Shown here piece after piece: positions 25,663 to 35,081 of a stretch of DNA of 64,000 bases. The translations under genes and the position numbers were made by a program. Below the pieces are notes generated by a model. That model searched no databases. It was not told the origin of the DNA and saw only the letters and a list, made by a program, of their open reading frames with translations. Every line of letters starts with the position of its first letter. Position 1 is the stretch's first letter. Source of the stretch: CAZQIC01 sp964593555 (lineage in GTDB: Bacteria; Bacteroidota; Bacteroidia; JAFLBG01); the NCBI GenBank assembly GCA_964593555.1, contig CAZQIC010000008.1, positions 1 to 64,000 on the forward strand, given 5' to 3'.

Positions 25663-28389
25663 ATGGATAAACAAGCGTATTTGGGTAATGCTGAAATCGC
25701 AGCAGTAGAAAGCCTATATCAACAGTACCTTAAAGATGATTCTTCCATTGATAATGAATGGCGCAAATTTTTTGAAGGGTTTGAGTTTGCCCGCAAAAAT
25801 TTTGAAGAGACGGGAGAAGTTCCTGAAAATCTCAAAAAAGAATTTGACGTAATTAACCTTATTCAAGGCTATCGTACACGCGGACATTTATTTACACAAA
25901 CCAATCCGGTTCGCGAGCGCAGAAAATATTCACCAACACTTGACATTGAAAATTTTAATCTTTCTTCTGCTGATCTTGAAACAGTTTTCCAGGCAGGCAC
26001 ACAAATTGGTATTGGCCCGGCAAAGCTTAAAGATATTGTTGCTCACCTAGAACAAACTTATTGTCAATCTATTGGCGCAGAGTTTGCTTACATACGCAAT
26101 CCAGAAGTTGTTTCATGGCTCAAAGAAAGAATGGAGAGCACAAAGAACACTCCTAACTTTTCTTTGCCTGAGAAAAAAGTTATTCTCAACAAATTAAACC
26201 AAGCCGTTGCATTCGAACATTTTCTTCACACAAAATTTGTAGGACAAAAAAGATTTTCACTCGAAGGCGCTGAAACAGTTATTCCCGCATTAGATGCTGT
26301 TTGTGAAAAGGCAGCAGATATGGGCATTGAAGATTTTGTTATTGGCATGGCGCACAGAGGAAGATTAAATGTACTGGCCAACATCCTTAACAAAACATAC
26401 AAAGATATTTTCACGGAATTTGAAGGAAGGCAAAGCGAAGATTCCTTATTCGATGGTGATGTAAAATATCACATGGGTTATTCATCCGATCAATTGAGTA
26501 ACAATGGGAAAAGGGTTCACTTAAGTTTGACTCCCAACCCTTCGCACCTTGAAGCAGTTGATCCTGTAGTAGAAGGTATTGCGAGAGCAAAAATTGACTC
26601 TGTACACAATGGCAATGCGGATAAAGTTTGTGCAATTCTTATTCACGGCGATGCTGCGCTTGCAGGACAAGGCATCGTGTATGAAGTAATACAAATGTCG
26701 CAGTTGGATGGATACAAAACCGGCGGTACAATTCATTTGGTGATCAATAATCAAATTGGATTTACTACGAATTATCTCGATGGGCGTTCAAGTACATATT
26801 GTACCGATGTTGCCAAAGTTGTTCAGTCGCCCGTGTTCCATGTGAATGGTGATGATGTGGAAGCAGTAGTGTTTACCGCTCAGCTCGCTATAGAATATCG
26901 CCAGAAATTTCACCGTGATGTTTTTATAGATGTATTGTGTTACAGAAAATACGGACACAACGAAGGTGATGAACCAAGGTTCACTCAGCCATTGTTGTAT
27001 GATAAAATAAAAAAACATCCTAATCCGAGAGAAATTTATACTGAGCGTTTATTAAAACAAGGCGCTATTGAAGCTTCGCTTGCAAAAGAAATGGAGAAAA
27101 ATTTTAAAGATATTCTTCAGCAAAAATTAGATGAAGCAAAGCAAGCAGAGAAAGCTAAAATAACTTCATTCCTCGAAGGACATTGGAAAGGAATAAGACT
27201 AGCCACTGCAAAAGATTTCGAAAGTTCGCCGGACACTTCCGTTGACAAAAAAATATTTTTAGACCTCGCAAAAAAAACAACTACACTTCCTGCCAATAAA
27301 AAATTCTTTACTAAGATCGAAGGGATCTTCAAAGAACGCGAAGCCATGATCACCAATGATAAATACGATTGGGCCATGGGAGAATTGATGGCCTACGCAA
27401 CATTGATGAATGATGGCTACAATGTTCGTTTCACAGGACAAGATGTGGAGAGAGGAACTTTTTCGCACAGGCATGCTGTTATTAAAATGGAAGATTCCGA
27501 AGAAGAATATATCCCACTTAACAATACAGGCGCAAAAGGATCCTTAGAGATTTATAACTCATTGCTCTCTGAATATGGAGTATTAGGATTTGAATTTGGC
27601 TATTCAATGACTACTCCAAATGTACTTACCATATGGGAAGCGCAATTCGGCGACTTTTTTAATGGCGCTCAAATAGTAATTGACCAGTTCATAACTTGCT
27701 CCGAATACAAATGGAGGAGAATGAATGGACTTGTTATGTTATTACCTCATGGATATGAAGGTCAGGGACCAGAACACTCCAGCGCAAGAATGGAGCGGTT
27801 CCTTCAGCAATGTGCAGACAATAATATTCAAATAATAAATACAACCACACCTGCAAACCAGTTCCATGCGTTACGCAGACAACTAAAAAGGGATTTCAGA
27901 AAACCATTGATTTGCTTCACTCCTAAAAAATTGTTGCGTTATCCTTCCTGCGTTTCTTTTGTGAAAGATTTTACAGAAGGCAAATTCCAGGAAGTAATTG
28001 ATGATGTAATTGCAGATACAAATTCAGTAAAACGAATTGCATTCTGCACAGGTAAAATTTATTACGACCTTATTGAAGCAAAACAAAAAGAAGGAGCAAA
28101 TGATATTGCAATTGTAAGAATAGAACAGCTATATCCTTTCCCTCAAACACAATTAAAACAAATACTTGCAAAGTATAAAAATGCAGATCAGTATTTCTGG
28201 GTGCAGGAAGAGCCTGAGAATATGGGTGCATGGGCACATATGGTAAGACTATTCAAAGATGTAAAACTGAATTACATTGGACGAAACGAAAGCGCAAGTC
28301 CTGCAACAGGTTATAGTAAAACACATGCTGAACAGCAAGCAAGAATTGTTGCTTCACTTTTTCAGAAACAGCCCGAGTTGAAAGCTTAA
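25663..28389 (+). CDS. sucA: 2-oxoglutarate dehydrogenase E1 component
   Basis: A 908-aa thiamine-diphosphate enzyme that decarboxylates 2-oxoglutarate and passes the succinyl group to lipoyl-E2 (TCA cycle, cytosol). Visible motifs: the N-terminal E2-binding segment (AEIAAVESLYQQYLKDDSSI); HRGRLNVLANIL; HGDAALAGQGIVYE in the ThDP/Mg site; KYGHNEGDEPRFTQP; and the C-terminal transketolase-like domain (RGTFSHRHAVI, LPHGYEGQGPEHSSARMERF). Length is normal. Its E2 partner sucB follows, but only after a 477-bp gap occupied by a four-helix-bundle gene inside an inverted repeat. An E3 gene is not in the window. Confidence 0.96.
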   Translation: MDKQAYLGNAEIAAVESLYQQYLKDDSSIDNEWRKFFEGFEFARKNFEETGEVPENLKKEFDVINLIQGYRTRGHLFTQTNPVRERRKYSPTLDIENFNLSSADLETVFQAGTQIGIGPAKLKDIVAHLEQTYCQSIGAEFAYIRNPEVVSWLKERMESTKNTPNFSLPEKKVILNKLNQAVAFEHFLHTKFVGQKRFSLEGAETVIPALDAVCEKAADMGIEDFVIGMAHRGRLNVLANILNKTYKDIFTEFEGRQSEDSLFDGDVKYHMGYSSDQLSNNGKRVHLSLTPNPSHLEAVDPVVEGIARAKIDSVHNGNADKVCAILIHGDAALAGQGIVYEVIQMSQLDGYKTGGTIHLVINNQIGFTTNYLDGRSSTYCTDVAKVVQSPVFHVNGDDVEAVVFTAQLAIEYRQKFHRDVFIDVLCYRKYGHNEGDEPRFTQPLLYDKIKKHPNPREIYTERLLKQGAIEASLAKEMEKNFKDILQQKLDEAKQAEKAKITSFLEGHWKGIRLATAKDFESSPDTSVDKKIFLDLAKKTTTLPANKKFFTKIEGIFKEREAMITNDKYDWAMGELMAYATLMNDGYNVRFTGQDVERGTFSHRHAVIKMEDSEEEYIPLNNTGAKGSLEIYNSLLSEYGVLGFEFGYSMTTPNVLTIWEAQFGDFFNGAQIVIDQFITCSEYKWRRMNGLVMLLPHGYEGQGPEHSSARMERFLQQCADNNIQIINTTTPANQFHALRRQLKRDFRKPLICFTPKKLLRYPSCVSFVKDFTEGKFQEVIDDVIADTNSVKRIAFCTGKIYYDLIEAKQKEGANDIAIVRIEQLYPFPQTQLKQILAKYKNADQYFWVQEEPENMGAWAHMVRLFKDVKLNYIGRNESASPATGYSKTHAEQQARIVASLFQKQPELKA

Positions 28390-28410
28390 AGTATATAGTA
28401 ATTAGTTTTG
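28389..28410 (+). repeat. Left arm of 22-bp inverted repeat around the four-helix-bundle gene
   Basis: Reverse complement of 28789-28810 with 21 of 22 positions matching. It starts at the last base of the sucA stop codon. The arms could pair in the transcript and enclose the small gene. Confidence 0.8.
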
Positions 28411-28428
28411 AGTAGATAGTATTAAGAT

Positions 28429-28797
28429 ATGCATCAATATAAGAGTCTAAAAGTTTGGCAAAAAGCATTTGATTTAACCGTCAAAGTTTATGCGCTTACA
28501 GAACAGTTTCCTGATAAAGAAAGATTTGGATTAATAAGTCAAATAAACAGAAGTGCTATTTCAGTTGTATCAAATATTGCGGAGGGAGCGGGAAGGAATT
28601 CCGACAAAGAATTTAGACAAATTTTAGGTATTACTTTAGGATCAAGCTGTGAATTAGAGACACAACTTTTATTGGCAAATAAATTAAATTATATACCTGA
28701 GAATAAATTAGAAGAAGTAATTTTCGCCATTGAAGAGATTCAAAAAATGACATTTACCTTACAAAAATCACTTAGCAAACAAATTAATCAAAACTAA
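28429..28797 (+). CDS. Four-helix-bundle protein (23S rRNA intervening-sequence/Avd type)
   Basis: A 122-aa protein of the four-helix-bundle family first seen in intervening sequences of 23S rRNA genes and related to Avd of diversity-generating retroelements. Family blocks: YKSLKVWQKAFDLTVKVYAL, FPDKERFGLISQINRSAISV, NIAEGAGRNSDKEFRQIL, and a helix with GSSCELETQLLLANKL. It lies in sense orientation between sucA and sucB, bounded by a 22-bp inverted repeat and followed by ACTAAAGAC/ACTAATTACTA repeats, so it looks like an inserted cassette. No reverse transcriptase or template repeat is near. Its molecular role is unknown; a basic nucleic-acid-binding bundle is the usual inference. Confidence 0.9.
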   Translation: MHQYKSLKVWQKAFDLTVKVYALTEQFPDKERFGLISQINRSAISVVSNIAEGAGRNSDKEFRQILGITLGSSCELETQLLLANKLNYIPENKLEEVIFAIEEIQKMTFTLQKSLSKQINQN

Positions 28798-28810
28798 TTA
28801 CTACATACTT
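28789..28810 (-). repeat. Right arm of 22-bp inverted repeat around the four-helix-bundle gene
   Basis: Matches the reverse complement of 28389-28410 at 21 of 22 positions and spans the stop codon of the four-helix-bundle gene. Beyond it, ACTAATTACTA recurs at 28843-28853 and ACTAAAGAC occurs at 28822-28830 and 28850-28858. Confidence 0.8.
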
Positions 28811-28866
28811 ACTACTATTTTACTAAAGACTAGCGACTCAAGACTAATTACTAAAGACCAAGTACT

Positions 28867-30102
28867 ATGATAGAGCAAAAAGTTCCAAGCCCAGGCGAAT
28901 CAATTACAGAAGTAACTATTGCAAGATGGTTGGTAAAGGACGGTGATTATGTTGAGAGAGATCAGGAGATCGCAGAAGTTGATTCTGACAAAGCAACATT
29001 AACAATTAACGCCGAAGCAAGCGGAGCAGTGAAACTCCTGGCTGGCGAAGGTGATGTAGTAAAAGTTGGACAAGTGGTTTGCAAAATTGATGAGAGTGTT
29101 AAGGGAGAGAAAAAAGTGAAAAGCGAGAAGTTAGAAGTTGGAGGTCAGAGGCAAGAAGCAAAAGTTGCAGCGACACCACAGCACACGGCACCCAGCATCC
29201 AAAATTCTTACGCAAGCGGAACCCCATCCCCATCAGCAAAAAAAATAATGGATGAAAATGGATTAGCAAAAGTAAATGGAACAGGGAAAGATGGAAGAGT
29301 AACAAAAGGTGATGTGCTTTCTGCAATGTCTAAAGGATTTGATTCTTCCGCATTAGTTGGCTGGAGCGGATCACGTGATAAGGACAGGCAAAAAATGAGC
29401 GCTCTGAGAAAAAAATTAGCTCAGCGTTTGGTAGCAGTAAAAAATCAAACTGCTATGTTAACTACCTTCAACGAAGTTGACATGAGTGCAATTTATGCCT
29501 TGCGCGCAAAACACAAAGATAAATTCAAAGAAAAATATGGTGTTGGACTTGGCTTTATGAGTTTTTTCACTAAAGCAGTTTGTGAGGCGCTATACCATTT
29601 CCCTGCTGTTAACGCGATGATTGACGGGGAAGAAATTGTGTATCATAAATATTGTGATGTTGGTATTGCTGTAAGCGCACCCAAAGGATTGGTTGTTCCT
29701 GTGTTGAGAAATGCAGAATCCATGTCACTCGCACAAATAGAAACAGAAATAAAAAACCTGGCTCTTAAAGCACGTGATAATAAAATTGAGCTAAAAGACA
29801 TGGAGGGAGGAACATTTACCATTACAAATGGCGGGGTGTTTGGTTCTTTAATGTCGACCCCGATAATTAATCCTCCTCAAAGCGCAATACTTGGTATGCA
29901 TAATGTTGTTGACAGACCAATTGCTGTCAATGGACATGTTGTAATACGACCAATGATGTATGTTGCATTATCATATGACCACAGAATAATTGACGGCCGT
30001 GAATCTGTTGGCTTCCTTGTTAAAGTCAAAGAAATGTGTGAAAATCCTGTAAAAATGTTGTTCGGAGGTAAAGACCCGAATGACCTATTATTGGGATTTT
30101 AA
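28867..30102 (+). CDS. sucB: 2-oxoglutarate dehydrogenase E2 (dihydrolipoyl succinyltransferase)
   Basis: A 411-aa E2 core enzyme that transfers succinyl from lipoyl to CoA. Domains: lipoyl domain 1-78 with the modified Lys42 in EVDSDKATL; an Ala/Lys/Ser linker with a charged run; a peripheral-subunit-binding domain near 116-155 (PSPSAKKIMDENGLA, GKDGRVTKGDV); and the catalytic acyltransferase domain with the active-site motif SYDHRIIDGRE (His372, Asp376). The length is typical. The usual direct sucA-sucB junction is interrupted by an inverted-repeat cassette. A strong terminator follows, so the suc transcript ends here. Confidence 0.96.
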   Translation: MIEQKVPSPGESITEVTIARWLVKDGDYVERDQEIAEVDSDKATLTINAEASGAVKLLAGEGDVVKVGQVVCKIDESVKGEKKVKSEKLEVGGQRQEAKVAATPQHTAPSIQNSYASGTPSPSAKKIMDENGLAKVNGTGKDGRVTKGDVLSAMSKGFDSSALVGWSGSRDKDRQKMSALRKKLAQRLVAVKNQTAMLTTFNEVDMSAIYALRAKHKDKFKEKYGVGLGFMSFFTKAVCEALYHFPAVNAMIDGEEIVYHKYCDVGIAVSAPKGLVVPVLRNAESMSLAQIETEIKNLALKARDNKIELKDMEGGTFTITNGGVFGSLMSTPIINPPQSAILGMHNVVDRPIAVNGHVVIRPMMYVALSYDHRIIDGRESVGFLVKVKEMCENPVKMLFGGKDPNDLLLGF

Positions 30103-30120
30103 TTATAAATAGACCCTTTT

Positions 30121-30156
30121 TACGCCTCTTTGCACTTATGCAAAGAGGTTTTTGCT
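30121..30156 (+). terminator. Rho-independent terminator after sucB
   Basis: A perfect 10-bp stem (CCTCTTTGCA / TGCAAAGAGG, 30125-30134 and 30139-30148) with a CTTA loop is followed by TTTTT, 22 bp after the sucB stop. Confidence 0.92.
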
Positions 30157-30189
30157 TTTAAACTGTGACTTTAACCGCTGTCTTGCATT

Positions 30190-30804
30190 ATGAGACCAAA
30201 GCAGCATGGAATGATAGCACAAACAATGAATATGGACATTAAAACAAGCTACCATATGCCTGCACAAGAGATAAGCGATGAGCTTATACTCATTCAAGCT
30301 GCACAAACCGATCCAAAGAAATTCGAGCCTTTGTATAGAAAATATTTTCCGTCCATTACAAAATTTGTATATCAAAGAGTGAATGAAAAGGATTCAGCAT
30401 ATGACATTACTGCTACGGTATTTTATGACGCACTTAGGAATATAAATAAATACAAGCACCAAGGAGTTCCTTTTAGCGCATGGCTTTACAGGATTGCTAT
30501 TAATAAAATAAATGAGACGTATAGAAAAAAAAGTTCGAGAAGAACAATTGCGGTAGATAATGAAGGGCTAAGCAACCTACATGGCGAAATAGAATTAGAC
30601 ATAACCGCCGAAAAAGATGAACAGCTATTTAGCACACTCGATAAACTGGAGAAAGAAGAAATGGAACTGATTGAAATGCGCTTTTTTGAAAACCGCTCGT
30701 TCAAAGAAATCTGTGATATAACAGGAATGGGAGAAAGCGCTTGCAAAATGCGAGTGTACAGGATACTTGAAAAACTAAAAACTCAGTTAAAAAATATTCA
30801 CTGA
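30190..30804 (+). CDS. ECF-type RNA polymerase sigma factor heading a gld-like cluster
   Basis: A ~204-aa sigma-70 family factor of ECF layout. Region 2 at about 45-115 (FEPLYRKYFPSITKFVYQRV, ITATVFYDALRN, GVPFSAWLYRIAINKI) and region 4 at about 145-200 (LDKLEKEEMELIEMRFF, SFKEICDITGMGESACKMRV, an HTH). Several in-frame ATGs (30190, 30211, 30226, 30232, 30259) make the start uncertain. The last gives the usual ECF N-terminus just before ELILIQAAQ. The next gene begins 2 bp after its stop and encodes a single-span protein likely to be its anti-sigma factor. Then come GldM-C-, GldK- and GldN-like genes, so it probably controls this set. A broken paralogue lies at 47150-47440. Confidence 0.9.
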   Translation: MRPKQHGMIAQTMNMDIKTSYHMPAQEISDELILIQAAQTDPKKFEPLYRKYFPSITKFVYQRVNEKDSAYDITATVFYDALRNINKYKHQGVPFSAWLYRIAINKINETYRKKSSRRTIAVDNEGLSNLHGEIELDITAEKDEQLFSTLDKLEKEEMELIEMRFFENRSFKEICDITGMGESACKMRVYRILEKLKTQLKNIH

Positions 30805-30806
30805 TC

Positions 30807-32414
30807 ATGTCAAAATTTAATTTCATAAAAAACCGTGAAAAACTTTCTGATAAAGAAATAGAAAGCAAAATGGACTTCGACCAGTTCATGAAAGGTTACC
30901 AGGCCGGGAACAGCTGGTTAACAAGCGCTGCAAAATCAGTCAAGTTAATAAAAGGGATAGGATTAGTAGCAGCTTTAGCCGGGATATTTTATGTAGCAAA
31001 AACTGTTTTATCTAAGAATGAAAGTGATCCCTTCATTAATCCTCCTTTAGAAGAAACCAGAATAAGCCCGAATATATACAGCGTAGATAATACACATGAT
31101 ACTATAATTACCTACAAAACCGGATCATCCATTTATATTCCGGCAAGTTCATTTGTTGATATCAGGGGGAATGATGTAAAGGGGAAAGTTGAAATTCATT
31201 ACCGGGAATTTCATAATCCATTTGACATTTTCCTGAGTGGTATACCAATGAAATATGATTCTGCTAATGTTACTTATCAACTCGAGACCGGAGGCATGAT
31301 GGAATGCGTTGCGTTCCAGGATGACAAACCGTTGAGTTTAAAACCCGGAAAAGAAATCACCGTTAATATGATCTCTAATGTTTCAGCGAACAATTACAAT
31401 ATATATTACCTGGATACAGCGAAAAGGAATTGGGAGTTTGTCAGAGCAAATTCCAAAGAAAACAAAACTAACCTACCCCTATATGACTATGAAGTTGTGA
31501 AAGAGTATGAAGCAGAAGTAAACAATAATATCGAACCCGCGATCCCTTCAATTGCCAAAACCACGTCTGCCAACATTGAACTTGATTATGATGAAACTGA
31601 ATTTCCTGAGCTTGCAGTATTTGACGGAATAAAATTTGAAGTGGATCCTGATGATAAAAACTTTGACCCTGCACTATCAAAAAAAACATGGGATGATGTT
31701 ACTGTGAAAAAAGGGAGCAATAGTAGAAAATATGTATTAACATTTACCAAAGGAAATGAGCTTCATGAATTTAATGTTGCAGCCGTATTGGAAGAAAAAG
31801 ATTTTGAACAGGCCCAACAAGAGTATGCGAAAAAACAGGAAGAATATTTTGCATTGCTTGAAAAAAAGAAAAATGATGAAAAATACCGAGAACAGGTTAT
31901 GCAATCCAATTATGATAAACTTATGGATGTTGCAGAATGGTCAAATGTAAACAAACGTGTAACTGAATTTATTAAAAAGGACATCGTAAATTACGCTCAA
32001 CTTGCAATAAAAACATTTCAAATCAAAGAACTTGGTGTTTGGAATTCCGACCATCCTTATGTTCAATATTTAGACGCAAACACTAAGTCTAAAAGCCCAG
32101 TAATTACAAAAGAAGCTTTTTTTACTGATAAAAAAGGAAACATTTTAGAAGTTAAGAACGTATATCTCGTCCCCGCTGATAGGAACACACTTTATGGACT
32201 TGCACCTAAAGGCAATAAGATTGAAAGATTTAATTACGCTCAGGACGAACCATATATGCTTCTGGCAGTCACAAGAGAAGGCTACCCGGCATATGTATCG
32301 AAAAGTGAATTTAAAAATGCAACGGCCGGTGACGGAGACATAAACTTTAAATTGACCGTTTCTGACGTAAAATATAAAGACACCGAATCATTGAAAGCGT
32401 TCATGAAGATGTAA
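30807..32414 (+). CDS. Single-span membrane protein, probable anti-sigma partner
   Basis: A 535-aa protein: a ~45-residue cytosolic N-terminus (KLSDKEIESKMDFDQFMKGY), one membrane helix near 49-66 (IGLVAALAGIFYVAKTVL), then a large periplasmic part with beta-rich sections (IYIPASSFVDIRGNDVKGKV, EIHYREFHNPFDIFLSGIPM) and a charged coiled coil near 330-375 (AQQEYAKKQEEYFALLEKKK). It starts 2 bp after the ECF sigma gene. A short cytosolic head, one span and a periplasmic sensor is the anti-sigma layout, but no recognised anti-sigma domain is visible, so the role is inferred from position. The next gene follows 3 bp downstream. Confidence 0.8.
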   Translation: MSKFNFIKNREKLSDKEIESKMDFDQFMKGYQAGNSWLTSAAKSVKLIKGIGLVAALAGIFYVAKTVLSKNESDPFINPPLEETRISPNIYSVDNTHDTIITYKTGSSIYIPASSFVDIRGNDVKGKVEIHYREFHNPFDIFLSGIPMKYDSANVTYQLETGGMMECVAFQDDKPLSLKPGKEITVNMISNVSANNYNIYYLDTAKRNWEFVRANSKENKTNLPLYDYEVVKEYEAEVNNNIEPAIPSIAKTTSANIELDYDETEFPELAVFDGIKFEVDPDDKNFDPALSKKTWDDVTVKKGSNSRKYVLTFTKGNELHEFNVAAVLEEKDFEQAQQEYAKKQEEYFALLEKKKNDEKYREQVMQSNYDKLMDVAEWSNVNKRVTEFIKKDIVNYAQLAIKTFQIKELGVWNSDHPYVQYLDANTKSKSPVITKEAFFTDKKGNILEVKNVYLVPADRNTLYGLAPKGNKIERFNYAQDEPYMLLAVTREGYPAYVSKSEFKNATAGDGDINFKLTVSDVKYKDTESLKAFMKM

Positions 32415-32417
32415 TTA

Positions 32418-33185
32418 ATGGGAATAAACAAGTGTAAATATATCATCAGCCTTGGATTCTGTTTGCTCTTTCTGCAAGTATATACTTTTGCACAAAAAAC
32501 TTACACTTTTAAAGTGCGCGCACCAAAAACAACTTGCGTCATTACTATAAGGGACACAACGGTATGGCTCGACAAAGACAATACAATTAATGTAACTGTA
32601 ACTAATGCGAAAGGGAAAATAAAGGTCAATTTTTTAAATGGCACCGTTATCAAAAAAACAAACGACGATTATGTCGTAGCATTTGACAATGGTGGTAAAA
32701 CTGTAATAACTGTATATCAATACACCAAGGGGAACTTCAGGCTGGTTCATTCTGAGTCAATTAAAGTTCAAGAACCTGTTGTCTATTTTTGCGGAGTAAA
32801 AGTAGATTCGAAAGCCAGGGGATTTCAAATGGACACGGAACATTTTAAAGCCACGTCCATTCCCTTTAACAAGAGTTTAAAAATAAACGGATTCGACATG
32901 ATCTATTTTGATGGCATAAGCGACAATGTTTTTCACTCCGACACAACAGTATTATCAAAAAAAATGACTGATATAATTTTTGAAAAACCTCAAAACAAAG
33001 GCGATCAAAGTTTCAGGTTTGGACGAGGGAAAAGAGTATACTTTACAAACATAGCAGCCGTAATGCCTGATGGGAAGAAGAAATTTTTAACTCCATTCGA
33101 AATTTTTCTTTTCCAGGACAGCGCCAATACCGATGACATTGCATTCCTCTTTTCGGTAAATCATGTTTATAAAAAGAAACAATAG
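32418..33185 (+). CDS. Stand-alone GldM C-terminal-domain-like periplasmic protein
   Basis: A 255-aa exported protein: signal peptide (~26 aa, ending VYTFAQ), then two beta domains resembling the periplasmic D3 and D4 domains of GldM/PorM, the T9SS motor shaft. D3-like: LDKDNTINVTVTNAKGKIKV, NGTVIKKTNDDYVVAF, KVQEPVVYFCGVKVDSKA. D4-like: KATSIPFNKSLKINGFDMIY, FGRGKRVYFTNIAAVMPDGK, LTPFEIFLF. Full GldM is ~520 aa with an N-terminal membrane helix that joins GldL. That half is absent here. It sits between the anti-sigma-like gene and a GldK-like gene, as gldM stands near gldK/gldN in canonical operons. The similarity is by eye and needs a profile search. Confidence 0.72.
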   Translation: MGINKCKYIISLGFCLLFLQVYTFAQKTYTFKVRAPKTTCVITIRDTTVWLDKDNTINVTVTNAKGKIKVNFLNGTVIKKTNDDYVVAFDNGGKTVITVYQYTKGNFRLVHSESIKVQEPVVYFCGVKVDSKARGFQMDTEHFKATSIPFNKSLKINGFDMIYFDGISDNVFHSDTTVLSKKMTDIIFEKPQNKGDQSFRFGRGKRVYFTNIAAVMPDGKKKFLTPFEIFLFQDSANTDDIAFLFSVNHVYKKKQ

Positions 33186-33224
33186 GTTTAAAATTTAACA
33201 GTTATTTTCTCTAATTGTGCGCCT

Positions 33225-34937
33225 ATGAAAGACTTTTTTCAATTATTTATTTTGATAATTACTATTTCTTCTGCTCATGGACAGAATGTTTTAGACGGTG
33301 TTTATGTACAAGAACCTCCTGCGCATATTATTTATAATGATAATCTTTTCTCCCGTTACAGCAATCCATTCCTTACCATTACCCGCCCCCACTACGATAC
33401 CATTTACAACCAATCGGATTCTATTTTAAGAACGTATCAAAAAAAGTATCCTAAAAAACCATTGGAGATTACAGACTGTGTTTATTTCAATCCTATGGAA
33501 AAATACATTTCCAATCCTTTAGCTAAACAATTACAATCTGTTTTTGCCTTAAACATGGCTAAAAAATCCAAGGACGGTTTATCGAAAATAATTTTACCAA
33601 ATTCCTTGCGGTTTTATGTGAATCCTATTAATCTAAAAGCAAGATCAGGGTATTCTGAATCTTTTCTCGATAGTAATTTTACCGTTTTTTATGATTTATA
33701 TCTACGACCTTTTTACTTCAGGAAATACGAAGTAACCAACGCGGAGTATCGCGAATTTGTAAGTTGGGTTAGGGATTCTATCATCAGAGTATTACTTATA
33801 GACTGTGGCAAAGAGAAATATGGGAAGGTCGACAAAAACATATCTATTAATTGGAATATTCCGATAAAGATGAATCCTGATGATTCTGAATGTATACAAT
33901 CTTTGTATTATCCTTATATGGAAAGATTTGATCGAAAAAAAGAAATTGATAATCGAAAATTAAATTACGTGTATATCCATACAAAAGGCGATACTATAAT
34001 AACCAATACCATTAATGTGTATCCTGATACGAATGCATGGATAAATGATTTTCCGTATTCCTATAATCAGCCAATGACAAATATGTATTTCTGGCATCCA
34101 GCGTATGACGATTACCCTGTAGTTGGAATCACCTATTGGCAGGCGCTTGCTTATCTCGATTGGAGAACAAGACAGGAACAAAAAAAGCTAGACTCGAAAG
34201 GAATAAAATTAAAAGTAAAATTTGACCTGCCCACTGAGGCAGAATGGGAAATTGCTGCCACTGCAGAAAAAAGAGAAAATCTCACATCAGTATTTACTCC
34301 TAACTACCAGTACCTTGCCGATAATGATTGGATAACCGATCTATCTCTTGATTCGAAAAACAGGATTTCAAAGGATAGTCTTGATAAAAAAACAAATACA
34401 AAATATATATGGTCCCGGCGGAATTTTTTATTCGATCAAGCCAAACACAATTTTATTTTTCCTGCCAACTTTATCGTTGATGGTACTTTTCACACATTTA
34501 AAAGTGATCTGAATAAAGTAACCAAGCAAGAGATAAAAGGAAAATACAATTCTGAAAAGGAAAATGATGATTCATGGGTCTTATTAATGTGCAACAAAGA
34601 TGCGAACGGTATTTCTTACATGGGAGGTAATGTTTCTGAATGGCTAAAAGAATCATACCAGCAAAATTGGTTGCCTGTATTTAAGATACATCAACAAGCC
34701 CTTAGTACTGCAAAAGGAGATGATGCAAAAATTTTATTGGAAATGGAACATTATTTTGATAGGAACAATGACAAAGATGGGCAATTGGTTAGAGGCGCCA
34801 ACTGGTTCGATGAACGTTTTTCAAGCAGGTTAGGAAAAAATACCGAAGGCACCAATGCAAAAACTTTTGTTAGTCCTTTCAAATCCTATTGCACTCTGGG
34901 CTTCAGGTATGTGGTTCATTACGAACCAAAAAAGTAA
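33225..34937 (+). CDS. GldK/GldJ-like formylglycine-generating-enzyme-fold protein
   Basis: A 570-aa exported protein with the SUMF1 fold used structurally by GldK/PorK, the T9SS outer-membrane-associated ring lipoprotein. GldK-type blocks: FYFRKYEVTNAEYREFVSWV, NVYPDTNAWINDF, FWHPAYDDYPVVGITYWQAL, DWRTRQ, FDLPTEAEWEIAA, MGGNVSEWLKESY, RGANWFDERF, LGFRYVVHYE. Unlike GldK it has no lipobox: the signal peptide ends SAHGQ, and the mature start (NVLDGVYVQE) has the N-terminal signature of GldN instead. Catalytic Cys pairs of true formylglycine enzymes are not evident. GldN follows 148 bp downstream. Confidence 0.85.
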   Translation: MKDFFQLFILIITISSAHGQNVLDGVYVQEPPAHIIYNDNLFSRYSNPFLTITRPHYDTIYNQSDSILRTYQKKYPKKPLEITDCVYFNPMEKYISNPLAKQLQSVFALNMAKKSKDGLSKIILPNSLRFYVNPINLKARSGYSESFLDSNFTVFYDLYLRPFYFRKYEVTNAEYREFVSWVRDSIIRVLLIDCGKEKYGKVDKNISINWNIPIKMNPDDSECIQSLYYPYMERFDRKKEIDNRKLNYVYIHTKGDTIITNTINVYPDTNAWINDFPYSYNQPMTNMYFWHPAYDDYPVVGITYWQALAYLDWRTRQEQKKLDSKGIKLKVKFDLPTEAEWEIAATAEKRENLTSVFTPNYQYLADNDWITDLSLDSKNRISKDSLDKKTNTKYIWSRRNFLFDQAKHNFIFPANFIVDGTFHTFKSDLNKVTKQEIKGKYNSEKENDDSWVLLMCNKDANGISYMGGNVSEWLKESYQQNWLPVFKIHQQALSTAKGDDAKILLEMEHYFDRNNDKDGQLVRGANWFDERFSSRLGKNTEGTNAKTFVSPFKSYCTLGFRYVVHYEPKK

Positions 34938-35042
34938 ACGCTACTCTCCAACGCTACAATCAACAATTTTTAATTTATCATGTGACTTTTGTTTTGCGCC
35001 CGCATTATATAATAAATGTATAAGTAAAACAATAAATCAATC

Positions 35043-35081
35043 TCTTTCCTGTTTTATATAGGAAAGAATTAGCGAAGGAGG
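35043..35081 (+). promoter_or_regulatory. Hairpin and strong Shine-Dalgarno upstream of gldN-like gene
   Basis: An 8-bp perfect stem (TCTTTCCT / AGGAAAGA, 35043-35050 and 35060-35067) is followed by AAGGAGG at 35075-35081, only 4 bp before the ATG at 35086. A full anti-SD match is rare in Bacteroidota. The hairpin and close spacing could tune translation. No T run follows the stem, so it is not a simple terminator. Confidence 0.45.

Noticed and set aside
28429..28866. Possible diversity-generating retroelement because of the Avd-like protein
   Set aside because: No reverse transcriptase and no template/variable repeat pair nearby.
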